From contig CAZVAO010000009.1 of assembly GCA_964625175.1 (NCBI GenBank), positions 1-34,717 on the forward strand: a DNA stretch of 34,717 bases. Reading direction: 5' to 3'. Origin of the DNA: CAZVAO01 sp964625175 (GTDB lineage Bacteria > Bacillota > UBA994 > PWPR01). Below, piece by piece: positions 8,122 to 15,894 of the stretch. The notes under the pieces are model-generated. The model did not search any database and had not been told where the DNA came from. It saw only the letters and a program-made list of their open reading frames with translations. Position numbers and translations under genes: made by a program. Numbering within the stretch: position 1 is the stretch's first letter; the number at the start of each line of letters is the position of its first letter.

Positions 8122-8137
8122 GTGAGGAGGTAAGGCA

Positions 8138-9859
8138 ATGGATTACAATCCCCAAAAACCGGTGATTGTGCAAAGTGATCGCACAATCCTCTTAGAGGTT
8201 CAACACCCTCAGTTTCTGCATGCACGCGATTTTTTGAGCAGTTTTGCAGAATTAGTGAAGAGCCCTGAGTACATTCATTCTTACCGCCTATCGCCACTCT
8301 CAATATGGAATGCAGCCGCTGGTGGTATGACAGCCAGTAAGATGATTGAAGGATTAAAGACGTTTTCAAAGTTTGCCATACCTCAGAATATTACCTACGA
8401 GATTACGGAATTGGTCGCGCGCTATGGGCAGCTTAAACTCTATCAAGATGATGAAGGCCTTTTGTATTTGGAGGCTGCAGACAAAATGCTACTATTGGAG
8501 ATTAAGAATCGACCAGCTGTTCGACAATACCTACTGCACGACCTCTCTGATACAAGGCTTGCGGTAGACCCACAGGCCCGTGGTCGCCTCAAGCAGGCTT
8601 TGATTAAGGCCAACTATCCTGTTGAGGACCTGGCAGGATACGCAATTGGTGAACCACTACAAGTTCCCCTGAGACAGCATACACTTCATGGTGAGGGATT
8701 CGCTTTACGCGACTATCAGCAACAAGCAATTGATGCTTTCTATCTGCACGGAACACCACAGGGCGGAAACGGTGTAATTGTGCTGCCATGTGGAGCAGGG
8801 AAAACTGTGGTCGGGATGGGTGTCATGCAGGCGGTTGCTTCTTATACAGTGATTATCACGACGAGTATTGTGGCTGTAAGGCAATGGCGCTCTGAATTAT
8901 TAGATAAAACAGAACTAACTGAGGATATGATCGGGGAATATACGGGTGAAAGCAAAGAAATAAAACCCGTTACCATCACAACATATCAGATGTTAACTTG
9001 GCGCAAAAGCACGCAGAGTGCGTTTAAACATATGGAAATTTTTAAACAGCACAATTGGGGACTGATTATCTACGACGAAGTACACCTACTACCCGCCCCT
9101 GTGTTCCGCGCTACGACAGAGTTGCAATCTTTAAGGCGTCTGGGTTTAACTGCGACGCTGGTGCGCGAGGATGGCCGTGAGGATGATGTGTTTAGCTTAA
9201 TCGGGCCTAAACGTTACGATGTCCCATGGCACGATTTAGAACGGCAAGGTTGGATTGCCCCAGCTTCCTGCTATGAAGTTCGGGTTCCGATGGAAGAGGA
9301 GTTGCGTTTCCAATATGCCATAGCCACTAAGCGCGCCCGCTACCGGCTAGCATCCGAGAATCCCGCGAAAATTGACATAATCAAGAAACTCCTGGTGAAA
9401 CATCAAAAGGAGCAGATTTTAATTATTGGTCAGTATATTCGGCAACTGAAGGAAATCGCACTTGAGCTGGATGTACCTTTAATCACCGGGAGCACGCCAA
9501 ACAGCATCCGCACTGACTATTATCAACAATTCCAGGAAGGTAGAATAAGTATTTTAGTTGTTTCAAAAGTCGCTAATTTTGCAATCGATTTACCCGAGGC
9601 GTCCGTTGGAATTCAAGTTTCGGGAACTTATGGGTCACGGCAGGAAGAGGCTCAGCGTTTAGGGCGACTTTTACGACCATCTAAGAATCAGCTGCAGGCA
9701 TCTTTTTATACGCTTGTCAGTCGTGACTCCAGTGAACAAGAATATGCGTTAAACCGCCAGCTTTTCTTGACGGAACAGGGCTACCGATATTATATTGTGA
9801 ATGCTGTTGAATTGGACTTGCTCCTAGAGATGGGAGGACAGACTCGTGGATTTGAATAA
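8138..9859 (+). CDS. XPB/Rad25-type DNA helicase
   Basis: The 573-residue protein is a superfamily-2 helicase of the XPB group. The N-terminal domain (about 9-103) is the helicase-associated domain found in bacterial XPBs. Helicase motifs follow: Walker A PCGAGKT (217-223), DEVH (313-316), 'GLTATLVRED' with the XPB-specific Arg-Glu-Asp element (343-345), and motif VI 'QRLGRLLR' (506-513). XPB proteins are ATP-driven DNA translocases that open DNA in nucleotide excision repair and, in eukaryotes, in transcription initiation as part of TFIIH; the bacterial role is less clear. The start ATG lies behind GGAGG. The end overlaps the next gene by 14 bases, and that partner shares a domain with the XPB N-terminus. 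Confidence 0.9.
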   Translation: MDYNPQKPVIVQSDRTILLEVQHPQFLHARDFLSSFAELVKSPEYIHSYRLSPLSIWNAAAGGMTASKMIEGLKTFSKFAIPQNITYEITELVARYGQLKLYQDDEGLLYLEAADKMLLLEIKNRPAVRQYLLHDLSDTRLAVDPQARGRLKQALIKANYPVEDLAGYAIGEPLQVPLRQHTLHGEGFALRDYQQQAIDAFYLHGTPQGGNGVIVLPCGAGKTVVGMGVMQAVASYTVIITTSIVAVRQWRSELLDKTELTEDMIGEYTGESKEIKPVTITTYQMLTWRKSTQSAFKHMEIFKQHNWGLIIYDEVHLLPAPVFRATTELQSLRRLGLTATLVREDGREDDVFSLIGPKRYDVPWHDLERQGWIAPASCYEVRVPMEEELRFQYAIATKRARYRLASENPAKIDIIKKLLVKHQKEQILIIGQYIRQLKEIALELDVPLITGSTPNSIRTDYYQQFQEGRISILVVSKVANFAIDLPEASVGIQVSGTYGSRQEEAQRLGRLLRPSKNQLQASFYTLVSRDSSEQEYALNRQLFLTEQGYRYYIVNAVELDLLLEMGGQTRGFE

Positions 9860-11417
9860 AACCTTACAACTTGCTGGCATGACAAAATGGCGTCAGATGG
9901 CACGCTTTCATGGTTTACAGCATTTGGAGTTTGCTGGCAATCAGCTCTATCAGGGGCTTTATCATAAACTGAGCAACAGGGAATATCTAACCAATTTTTA
10001 CAAAGGGTTGGCGGCAAACCATAAGCGCATTATCCGAGGTGTTTTTCTTTGTCAAAGTTGTGATTTATTATTTAACACGCGGTATTGGGATTATTATGGG
10101 CTGTATATTTTAGGAGCAACACCAGAGCAGATGGCAGACTTGAATGAAACAGGCCTGTATTTTGTCAATCGTGAGCAAGAGGGCTTTCTTTTTGAAGAAA
10201 TGTACTTGCTTATGCAGGCGTTTTTCCGTTTAGAAAACAATAAACTGGCAATCCATTTTGCCAAAGACCTATCGATGCACACGGGCGGGGCTCAAGTCAT
10301 CGGTGATATCGTGCGTTTTCTAGCTTTCATTGCTGCGCGGGGTCTACAATTAACTAAGGCGGGGCAGATTTATAAAAAGAGTCTGGCTGCGTTTGATCAG
10401 ATGTTTGGACTGGATTTTAATCAACCGCAATTTGTCAGAGAGAGTCGGCTCAGTTTCATTGTCAAGTTTGTCACGAATCGTGCTCTTGTCCATACTGTAA
10501 ACGATCAATGGCAGATTAGCGAGGCGGGCCAGGCGTGGCTTAAACTGTCTGGAGCGGAGATGTGGCGGGATATTTTTCAGTTTTGGCGAACGGTGCATCA
10601 TCGACCCACAGAGTCTCATATTGGTGCTTGTTTGTTAACTTCCTTCTTCCGAAATGCCGCAAGCCAGGATTACTACGATCAGGCTATATTGCGCCATTGG
10701 TATGAGGAGAATTTGGGACGGATTCCCCAGGTGTATGACGAACCGGACTGGTTTAAGGCAACCATCGAGGAAATGGTTTATCTTGGGCTATTGCGACGTG
10801 GCAGACATCAAGACAAACTTCTTCTTGCTGCCAACAAGCAGATAATGGCGTTTATTACCGATCCTGAGGCTGAATTTATGCAGGAGGATCAAGTCATCAT
10901 CCAACCCAATTTTGAAATTTTGGTTTCAACGCATGTTCAACCTGAAATTATTGGACTGCTTGCTCAACTTGCCGATGATGAGGGTGGGCGTGAAATGTAT
11001 CGGTTTCGCCTATCTAAGAGCAGCTTGTATCAAGCGCACATGAAAGGCCAAACGAGGGATCGTGTCATGGCATTTCTGAACGAAGTGAACCACGGCGATC
11101 TTCCGCTGAATGTCAATCAAGCAATCTCGGATTGGTTTAGTCAATTTGGTCAATTATTCTTTATGGAAGCCACCTTGTTATGTTGTCGAACGGCCGAACT
11201 CGCACAACAATTAGAGCGCAATCCGCGCTATGAAAAATACATAATCAGCAGGATCAATGATCGGATTTTAGTTATTCAGAATCACAGCAAGTTCCTTAGA
11301 GAACTTAAGGACAATCATTACTTACCTTATGAACAGTTGTTTTTGCCACAGAATGCGCCTTTTGCCTATCAAAAAGACCTTGTTGACCCTGCAGAAAGGG
11401 AGGAAGAATCGTTATGA
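9846..11417 (+). CDS. Helicase-associated partner protein of XPB (p52-like domain)
   Basis: The 523-residue protein has no helicase motifs. Its N-terminal two thirds are helical and unrecognised. Residues about 350-441 match, by eye, the N-terminal domain of the neighbouring XPB: both open with 'VIxQ', continue with an 'xIL' strand, then 'Y-x-x-R-L-S', a helix-rich middle, and close with '(G)-Q-L'. I take this to be the XPB/Ssl2-like helicase-associated domain seen in proteins next to bacterial XPB genes. In TFIIH, the p52 subunit binds XPB through structurally similar 'clutch' domains, so a comparable heterodimer is plausible (inference). The start is GTG 9846 behind GGGAGG (8 bases away), overlapping xpb; the stop overlaps the dapF start (ATGA). 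Confidence 0.7.
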   Translation: MDLNKTLQLAGMTKWRQMARFHGLQHLEFAGNQLYQGLYHKLSNREYLTNFYKGLAANHKRIIRGVFLCQSCDLLFNTRYWDYYGLYILGATPEQMADLNETGLYFVNREQEGFLFEEMYLLMQAFFRLENNKLAIHFAKDLSMHTGGAQVIGDIVRFLAFIAARGLQLTKAGQIYKKSLAAFDQMFGLDFNQPQFVRESRLSFIVKFVTNRALVHTVNDQWQISEAGQAWLKLSGAEMWRDIFQFWRTVHHRPTESHIGACLLTSFFRNAASQDYYDQAILRHWYEENLGRIPQVYDEPDWFKATIEEMVYLGLLRRGRHQDKLLLAANKQIMAFITDPEAEFMQEDQVIIQPNFEILVSTHVQPEIIGLLAQLADDEGGREMYRFRLSKSSLYQAHMKGQTRDRVMAFLNEVNHGDLPLNVNQAISDWFSQFGQLFFMEATLLCCRTAELAQQLERNPRYEKYIISRINDRILVIQNHSKFLRELKDNHYLPYEQLFLPQNAPFAYQKDLVDPAEREEESL

Positions 11418-12247
11418 GTGAAATGCCAATCCGTTGTTTGCCTTTCAAAAAATTCCAAGGGTTAGGTAATGACTTCATCTTTTTTCATAAAGATGACATT
11501 CGAGCATTAGACCCCGCCAAGCTCGCTATTCAGGTTTGTAATCGCCATTTTGGTATCGGTGCAGATGGTATGGCTGTTATCTCGATAGAAGAGGATTTGC
11601 GCATGGACTTCTATAATGCAGATGGCAGCATCGCGCCAATGTGTGGCAACGCAAGTCGCTGTGCGGCACTTTTTGCACGAGAAGAAGGGCTGTTGCAAGC
11701 CAATCAATTCAACTTACAAACAAAAGGTGGTGACGTCTTAATCACCTATCTGCCTGATGGCAATTATCGAGCCAATTTGCAAGCCGCTTCACTGGCGGTT
11801 GAGGATATCCCCGTTATGAGTCCAAGGGATACATATATGGAGCAGATTCTCCAAATAGGGGATGCGCGGATTGAATTATCAGCCGTTTTTATGACAACCC
11901 CTCATGCGGTCATTTTTGTTAATCAACTCAAAGAAGAAGACGTACTCTTCTACGGGCCCTTAATCGAGAACCACCCGCTTTTCCCAGCAAAAATAAATGT
12001 AAATTTTGTTGAAATCGTCGATAAAAACACAGTTAAACAAGCGACTTGGGAGCGTGGAGCCGGACGTACTTTGGCCTGTGGAACGGGCTCTTGTGCTACG
12101 GTTACGGTTGGCTATTTAACGGGTCGCTTAGCGCCTGAAGTACGTGTTATAATGGATGGTGGTAGCTTAACGATTGAGTATAGTGAAGATTCGATTGCCA
12201 TGATTGGTGGCGCAACAAAAATCGCTTCAGGGATCTTTTACTTATAA
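11414..12247 (+). CDS. dapF: Diaminopimelate epimerase
   Basis: The 277-residue enzyme interconverts LL- and meso-diaminopimelate in lysine and peptidoglycan-precursor synthesis. Both halves of the pseudo-symmetric fold are present, each with its catalytic cysteine: Cys77 in 'PMCGNASR' and Cys222 in 'ACGTGSCAT'. The opening 'FKKFQGLGNDFIFF' is the family start motif and the length is normal. It overlaps the helicase partner gene by the ATGA arrangement, so it is translated from the same transcript, an odd mixture of repair-type and wall-precursor functions. Conventional DapF versus a close relative in the PhzF/DapF superfamily cannot be settled by eye, but the paired cysteines favour DapF. 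Confidence 0.92.
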   Translation: MSEMPIRCLPFKKFQGLGNDFIFFHKDDIRALDPAKLAIQVCNRHFGIGADGMAVISIEEDLRMDFYNADGSIAPMCGNASRCAALFAREEGLLQANQFNLQTKGGDVLITYLPDGNYRANLQAASLAVEDIPVMSPRDTYMEQILQIGDARIELSAVFMTTPHAVIFVNQLKEEDVLFYGPLIENHPLFPAKINVNFVEIVDKNTVKQATWERGAGRTLACGTGSCATVTVGYLTGRLAPEVRVIMDGGSLTIEYSEDSIAMIGGATKIASGIFYL

Positions 12248-12343
12248 GGATCTTCTGTCGCAACGAAGTAACCAAACTGTTTTATAATCAGAAGCATGAT
12301 TATAGTTATTAAGATAGCGCATTCGCGCTGAAAGGAGTTTATT

Positions 12344-12841
12344 ATGCATAATTTCGAAACACTAGCCCCGCATTTTATTGACCAATTAAGGAATGGTGGC
12401 GCACTACTGACCGTCACGAATGGCTTAGAAACGAATACAATGACCATTGGGTGGGGTACAATCGGGGTCATCTGGAATAAGCCGATTATGATGGTTGCGG
12501 TTCGCTACTCCCGCCATACCTATCCCATGCTAGAGCTTGCAGGAGAATTTACAGTAAGTGTCCCTGCAACTGGGGAAATGCGCGATATTTTGCGCTTTGC
12601 TGGAACCAAATCTGGCCGCGACGTTGATAAATTTGCAGAATGTAATCTGACAGCTGTAGCAGGTGAGAGCATCACGACTCCCATTATCGGTGAGGCCCAG
12701 GATCATTTTGAATGCAAAGTCGTCTATCAACAAGTTATGGAGCCAGGCATGCTTGATGCTGAACTGCAACAGCGTTTCTATCGCACCGGAGACTACCATG
12801 TGCTGTATTACGGAGAAATCGTTAATAGTTATCAATTATAA
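12344..12841 (+). CDS. FMN-binding split-barrel protein, flavin reductase-like
   Basis: The 165-residue protein has the pattern of flavin reductase-like FMN-binding domains: an N-terminal 'GGALLTV..G..NTMTIGWGTIG' strand pair, 'KPIMMVAVR.SRHTYPMLE', then 'FTVSVP'. Members bind FMN and use NAD(P)H or act as flavoproteins in anaerobes; the substrate here is unknown. No cofactor-fused partner is adjacent. The start ATG has AAAGGAG 7 bases upstream. It stands between dapF and a promoter for the HEAT-like gene, with a short 96-base leader that contains a small hairpin (12316-12329). Confidence 0.82.
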   Translation: MHNFETLAPHFIDQLRNGGALLTVTNGLETNTMTIGWGTIGVIWNKPIMMVAVRYSRHTYPMLELAGEFTVSVPATGEMRDILRFAGTKSGRDVDKFAECNLTAVAGESITTPIIGEAQDHFECKVVYQQVMEPGMLDAELQQRFYRTGDYHVLYYGEIVNSYQL

Positions 12842-12866
12842 AGAGGGTTTGCCGAAAAGAGATTGT

Positions 12867-12895
12867 TTGTAATGAGCAAGACTTTTAGGTACAAT
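12867..12895 (+). promoter_or_regulatory. Candidate sigma-A promoter upstream of the HEAT-like gene
   Basis: TTGTAA (12867-12872), a 17-base spacer, and TACAAT (12890-12895). It would give a leader of about 95 bases before the start at 12998. Confidence 0.45.
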
Positions 12896-12997
12896 ACAAC
12901 GTATAAGAATAATTAATTAACAGCGCTCCAATTTGAATTGCCAGCAGGGATTTCCTTATAGATAGCGAATAATAATCGATAAAGCGAGGTTAGCAAG

Positions 12998-13297
12998 ATG
13001 AGTGAAAAATTATTATGGGCTGTAAAAACAATCACCAATACAGATTTTCACGCTCGGCCTCGCATGATTCGCTATATTGCGAATAAGTATGGCGTTGAGT
13101 GTAAGCCCATATTTGATAATGCGCTTAATGATGACAATCCCAAAACACGAATAGCGGCTTTAGAAGTATATAAGCAACTTTTCCCTGATGAAACATTGGG
13201 AGTGGCCGAGCAATTAGTGAATGATAAAAATTGGCTTGTGCGTCGTCGTGCTAAAAAGATCTTAAAACTCACGTCTTTGCATCACAATACGGATTAA
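12998..13297 (+). CDS. Small HEAT-repeat-like protein, hypothetical
   Basis: A 99-residue protein made of short amphipathic helices. Two units (about 34-57 'D-D-N-P-K-T-R-I-A-A-L-E-V' and 68-92 'D-K-N-W-L-V-R-R-R-A-K-K-I-L') follow the HEAT repeat pattern of Asp-x-x-x-x-V/T-R-x-x-A. Such repeats serve protein-protein contacts. No signal peptide or membrane segment is present. The start ATG follows GAGG; it appears to be a single-gene unit behind the promoter at 12867. Function unknown. Confidence 0.65.
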   Translation: MSEKLLWAVKTITNTDFHARPRMIRYIANKYGVECKPIFDNALNDDNPKTRIAALEVYKQLFPDETLGVAEQLVNDKNWLVRRRAKKILKLTSLHHNTD

Positions 13298-13373
13298 ATA
13301 GAATAACGATTAGGCAGCCCTACGCTAATTAACGCTAGACAAAGAATAAGTTAGATTTTAGTCGTGGGGTTGA

Positions 13374-13907
13374 ATGTCTCAGGAGAAGGGGAGTGAGAAT
13401 GTGACAAGAAGAAGCACTGGAATTGTGTTCTTTTTAGTAATTGTACTGATTGCGTTTAGTGTGAGTGTCTTTAATTCTTTAACACGAATTGATACATCCA
13501 CGATTGAGTATTCAAAGGCGATTGGCTTATATCCAGTCTTAATATTACTTGTTTTGGCAACAGGATTTGTGACATTTTCATCGAACACAACGCCAGAGCA
13601 ACCGGTCAAAGGGATTCACCGAGCTTGTCAAAAATATGAAAAAAATCAGAAGTTTGAGGCTGTTCGACCCTATTTAAGCAAGAACTTTTTGCGGTCTCCT
13701 AAAATATTATTGTTAATGCAGTGGCATCCCAACAATATCGTTAGAGTACAGGCAGAAGTTACGGATACTCCGAAACGCATGTTGGTTCATTTAACCCTTA
13801 AGAATCAGGAGTATTACGTTTTTACGGTTTTGCGCAGAGAACAGTTTATTGACCCAGCTGGGACAAGTGATTGGGTTATTGATGATATTGAGGGTAAGGG
13901 TTTTTAA
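13374..13907 (+). CDS. Membrane-anchored protein, hypothetical
   Basis: A 177-residue protein with two hydrophobic helices (about 16-34 and 49-66) followed by a soluble C-terminal domain (about 80-177) with alternating helix and strand pattern. I do not recognise the soluble domain; an NTF2/Tim44-like fold is a loose possibility. The start is uncertain: ATG 13374 has only GGGG nearby, while GTG 13401 has AGGAGAAGGGGAG before it and still leaves a basic N-terminus before the first helix. A terminator follows directly, so it ends its unit. Confidence 0.6.
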   Translation: MSQEKGSENVTRRSTGIVFFLVIVLIAFSVSVFNSLTRIDTSTIEYSKAIGLYPVLILLVLATGFVTFSSNTTPEQPVKGIHRACQKYEKNQKFEAVRPYLSKNFLRSPKILLLMQWHPNNIVRVQAEVTDTPKRMLVHLTLKNQEYYVFTVLRREQFIDPAGTSDWVIDDIEGKGF

Positions 13908-13914
13908 TCATCTG

Positions 13915-13945
13915 AAACGCCAGCTTAAGCTGGCATTTATTTTAT
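13915..13945 (+). terminator. Rho-independent terminator
   Basis: GCCAGC (13919-13924), loop TTAA, GCTGGC (13929-13934), then an AT-rich tail with ATTTATTTTAT. A short A run precedes the stem, so it may work in both directions. Confidence 0.75.
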
Positions 13946-13961
13946 CAGAAGGAGAAGAGCT

Positions 13962-14999
13962 ATGTCATTAGAATTATTGAAGAAACTTTGTGAAACACCT
14001 GGGATTGCCGGGCGAGAAGAGCAGGTGCGCGCCCTAGTTATTGCTGAGATGCAGCCATTGGTCGATGAGCTACATGTTGATTTGTTGGGTAATGTGATTG
14101 GTTTGAAACGCGGTAAGGGTCAGAAGAAAGTAATGATAGCGGGCCACATGGATGAGATTGGTTTCCTTGTCACCTATATTGATGACAAAGGATTTTTACG
14201 CATTCAGCCTGTCGGTGGGTTTGACCCGCGCAATCTGGTTGCGCAAAGAGTTATGGTGCACGGGCGGGAAGCCCTTCAAGGTATCTTGATGCCAGGCATT
14301 AAGCCAAAGCATCTCCAGACTGGTGCTCCTACGAAAATTCCCACAGTTGATGAATTCTTCATCGATATTGGACGCAGTAAAGCCGAAGTTGAGAAACTCG
14401 TTCGAGTTGGCGACTTTGTCACGATGGATCGCGATTTTGTTGAGGTTGGCAATAATATTACGAGTAAAGCTTTAGATGACCGTGCTGGGATTTATATCAT
14501 GCTCGAAGCATTACGGCATATTGGGGAGCATGAAGCCGATATCTATGCGGTTGCCACTGTGCAGGAGGAACAGGGACTCAGAGGAGCTATTGCTAGTTCC
14601 TATGCGGTGGTTCCCGATGTAGGTGTTGCCTTAGATGTGACGATTGCTGGCGATATTCCTGGAGCGGCTGCCCATTCTCATATTACAGGTTTGGGTAAGG
14701 GAACGGCGATAAAGATAAGGGACTCAGCATCCAGTTCAAATTATAAATTGGTAAACTTCATGCGCGAATTGGCGGAGCGGGAAGATATAGCCCACCAGAT
14801 GGAGATTCTACCGCGGGGAGGCACTGATGCCGGTGCAATGGAGAAAGCACAGGCTGGTTGCCCAGTCATCACCATTTCCCTGCCGACCCGCTATGTACAC
14901 AGTGTCGTTGAGTCTGCTAGTAAATCAGATTTAGCCGCTTCGATTCAGCTTCTTAAGCGCTTTCTGGAGACGGCACATCAAGGAGATTTTCGCTTATAA
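13962..14999 (+). CDS. M42-family metallo-aminopeptidase
   Basis: The 345-residue protein belongs to the M42 peptidases (glutamyl aminopeptidase/deblocking aminopeptidase, also once annotated endoglucanase), which form large tetrahedral cytoplasmic complexes that trim peptides. The two-metal site is complete: His62 in 'AGHMDEIG', Asp173 in 'LDDRAG', Glu202/Glu203 in 'QEEQGLRG', Asp225 in 'LDVTIAGD', and His313 in 'YVHSVVE'. Length and order are normal. It starts with ATG behind AAGGAG, after a terminator, and ends before another, so it is likely a single-gene transcript with a promoter that I cannot pin down. Which residue it removes cannot be told from sequence alone. Confidence 0.92.
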   Translation: MSLELLKKLCETPGIAGREEQVRALVIAEMQPLVDELHVDLLGNVIGLKRGKGQKKVMIAGHMDEIGFLVTYIDDKGFLRIQPVGGFDPRNLVAQRVMVHGREALQGILMPGIKPKHLQTGAPTKIPTVDEFFIDIGRSKAEVEKLVRVGDFVTMDRDFVEVGNNITSKALDDRAGIYIMLEALRHIGEHEADIYAVATVQEEQGLRGAIASSYAVVPDVGVALDVTIAGDIPGAAAHSHITGLGKGTAIKIRDSASSSNYKLVNFMRELAEREDIAHQMEILPRGGTDAGAMEKAQAGCPVITISLPTRYVHSVVESASKSDLAASIQLLKRFLETAHQGDFRL

Positions 15000-15041
15000 A
15001 TTGTTCGTTGTAGATTTAACAGGCGTTAGATCATAGATGCG

Positions 15042-15075
15042 AGGAACCTTCATTCGATTGGAGGTTCTTTTTTTT
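15042..15075 (+). terminator. Rho-independent terminator of the M42 peptidase gene
   Basis: GAACCT (15044-15049) pairs with AGGTTC (15062-15067), with extra A-T/G-T closing pairs, and eight T follow. Confidence 0.8.
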
Positions 15076-15201
15076 GCGATAAAAGGCTTGCATTCGTCGA
15101 AAAATATTGACGAATTAAAATGATTGGGGATGTTGATTTCGTAGCACAAAATGATTAGTATTTAAGTAAGAAATATTCAAGATGGATCTATTATTTGCCA
15201 A

Positions 15202-15246
15202 ATTATGGATTTTGTGATATCTTTATTTCAATTAACAATCCATAAT
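15202..15246 (+). repeat. Perfect 10-bp inverted repeat in the leader of the acetyltransferase gene
   Basis: ATTATGGATT (15202-15211) and AATCCATAAT (15237-15246) are exact reverse complements 25 bases apart, ending just before the ribosome site. No T run follows, so it is not a normal terminator. It could be an operator or an RNA hairpin. The rest of the AT-rich 15076-15266 gap shows nothing I can name. Confidence 0.6.
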
Positions 15247-15266
15247 GCGTGATAAGAGGAATGAAA

Positions 15267-15809
15267 ATGATAAAAGGCAAAAGAATTAAGCTCCAATTAT
15301 TTAAAGATGAAGCCGAAGTGGCAAGTTATTATGAATCATATAATCAGATTAATGAGCGGGCCATTACAGATCATACAGAGATCGTGTCTGTGGACGCTCG
15401 CATACAAGATTTTCGCAAGAGTGGACTTTGGACAAAGGAACGTGGTCTGATGGCTTTAGTGGATATATCCGATACGATTATAGGGGCTTTTAGCTTTCAT
15501 AAATCTGATGATTTTGAGCTCGAAATTGGCTATCGAATTGTGACCGCTTCAGCCAGAGGAAGCGGGTATGGAAGTGAGGCTTTACCCTTATTCTCGTCTT
15601 ATTTATTTAACTGCCATCCTGAGATTACACGTCTGAAAATTCGTACTGCAGAAGATAACCTTGCGAGTAGGCATTTAGCTGAGAAGAGTGGTTTTCAGCA
15701 AGAAGGGATTCTGCGCCAAGCCTATTTTTATAGAGGCCACATGACCAATATGGTTATTTACTCGTTGTTGAGGTCAGAAAGTCCGCTACTTGAGGTGCTT
15801 ATTGAATAG
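15267..15809 (+). CDS. GNAT acetyltransferase, RimJ/RimL type
   Basis: A 180-residue N-acetyltransferase of the RimJ/RimL group, which acetylate protein N-termini or small amines with acetyl-CoA. The acetyl-CoA loop is 'ARGSGYGSEAL', and the family C-terminal motif 'N.ASRHLAEKSGFQQEGILRQAYFYRG' is split here around Asn-x-x-Ser-x-x-Leu-x-x-Lys-x-Gly-Phe. I start it at ATG 15267, six bases after AGAGGA; GTG 15249 and ATG 15261 are in frame but lie before or on the ribosome site. It is a stand-alone gene behind an inverted repeat. The acceptor is unknown. Confidence 0.85.
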   Translation: MIKGKRIKLQLFKDEAEVASYYESYNQINERAITDHTEIVSVDARIQDFRKSGLWTKERGLMALVDISDTIIGAFSFHKSDDFELEIGYRIVTASARGSGYGSEALPLFSSYLFNCHPEITRLKIRTAEDNLASRHLAEKSGFQQEGILRQAYFYRGHMTNMVIYSLLRSESPLLEVLIE

Positions 15810-15824
15810 TATGTTTGGCTTTTC

Positions 15825-15870
15825 ACTGCTTTGAGAAGGAAATAGAATCTTAAGATAGAATTAAAGCAGT
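15825..15870 (+). repeat. Nested inverted repeats upstream of pxpB
   Basis: ACTGCTTT (15825-15832) and AAAGCAGT (15863-15870) are an exact 8-bp inverted repeat; between them sits the perfect palindrome ATCTTAAGAT (15847-15856). Two TAGAAT hexamers (15843, 15856) could be -10 elements. An operator for the 5-oxoprolinase genes would fit; there is no T tail. Confidence 0.45.
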
Positions 15871-15894
15871 AGACATGAATGAAGAGGTGGCAGG

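Noticed and set aside
8138..9859. Helicase as ComFA or a restriction-system helicase
   Set aside because: The Arg-Glu-Asp element and N-terminal domain are XPB type, and no zinc finger or methylase/endonuclease gene is present.
12283..12288. TATAAT before the FMN-binding gene as a promoter
   Set aside because: No -35 at a sensible distance and no extended element; left unannotated.
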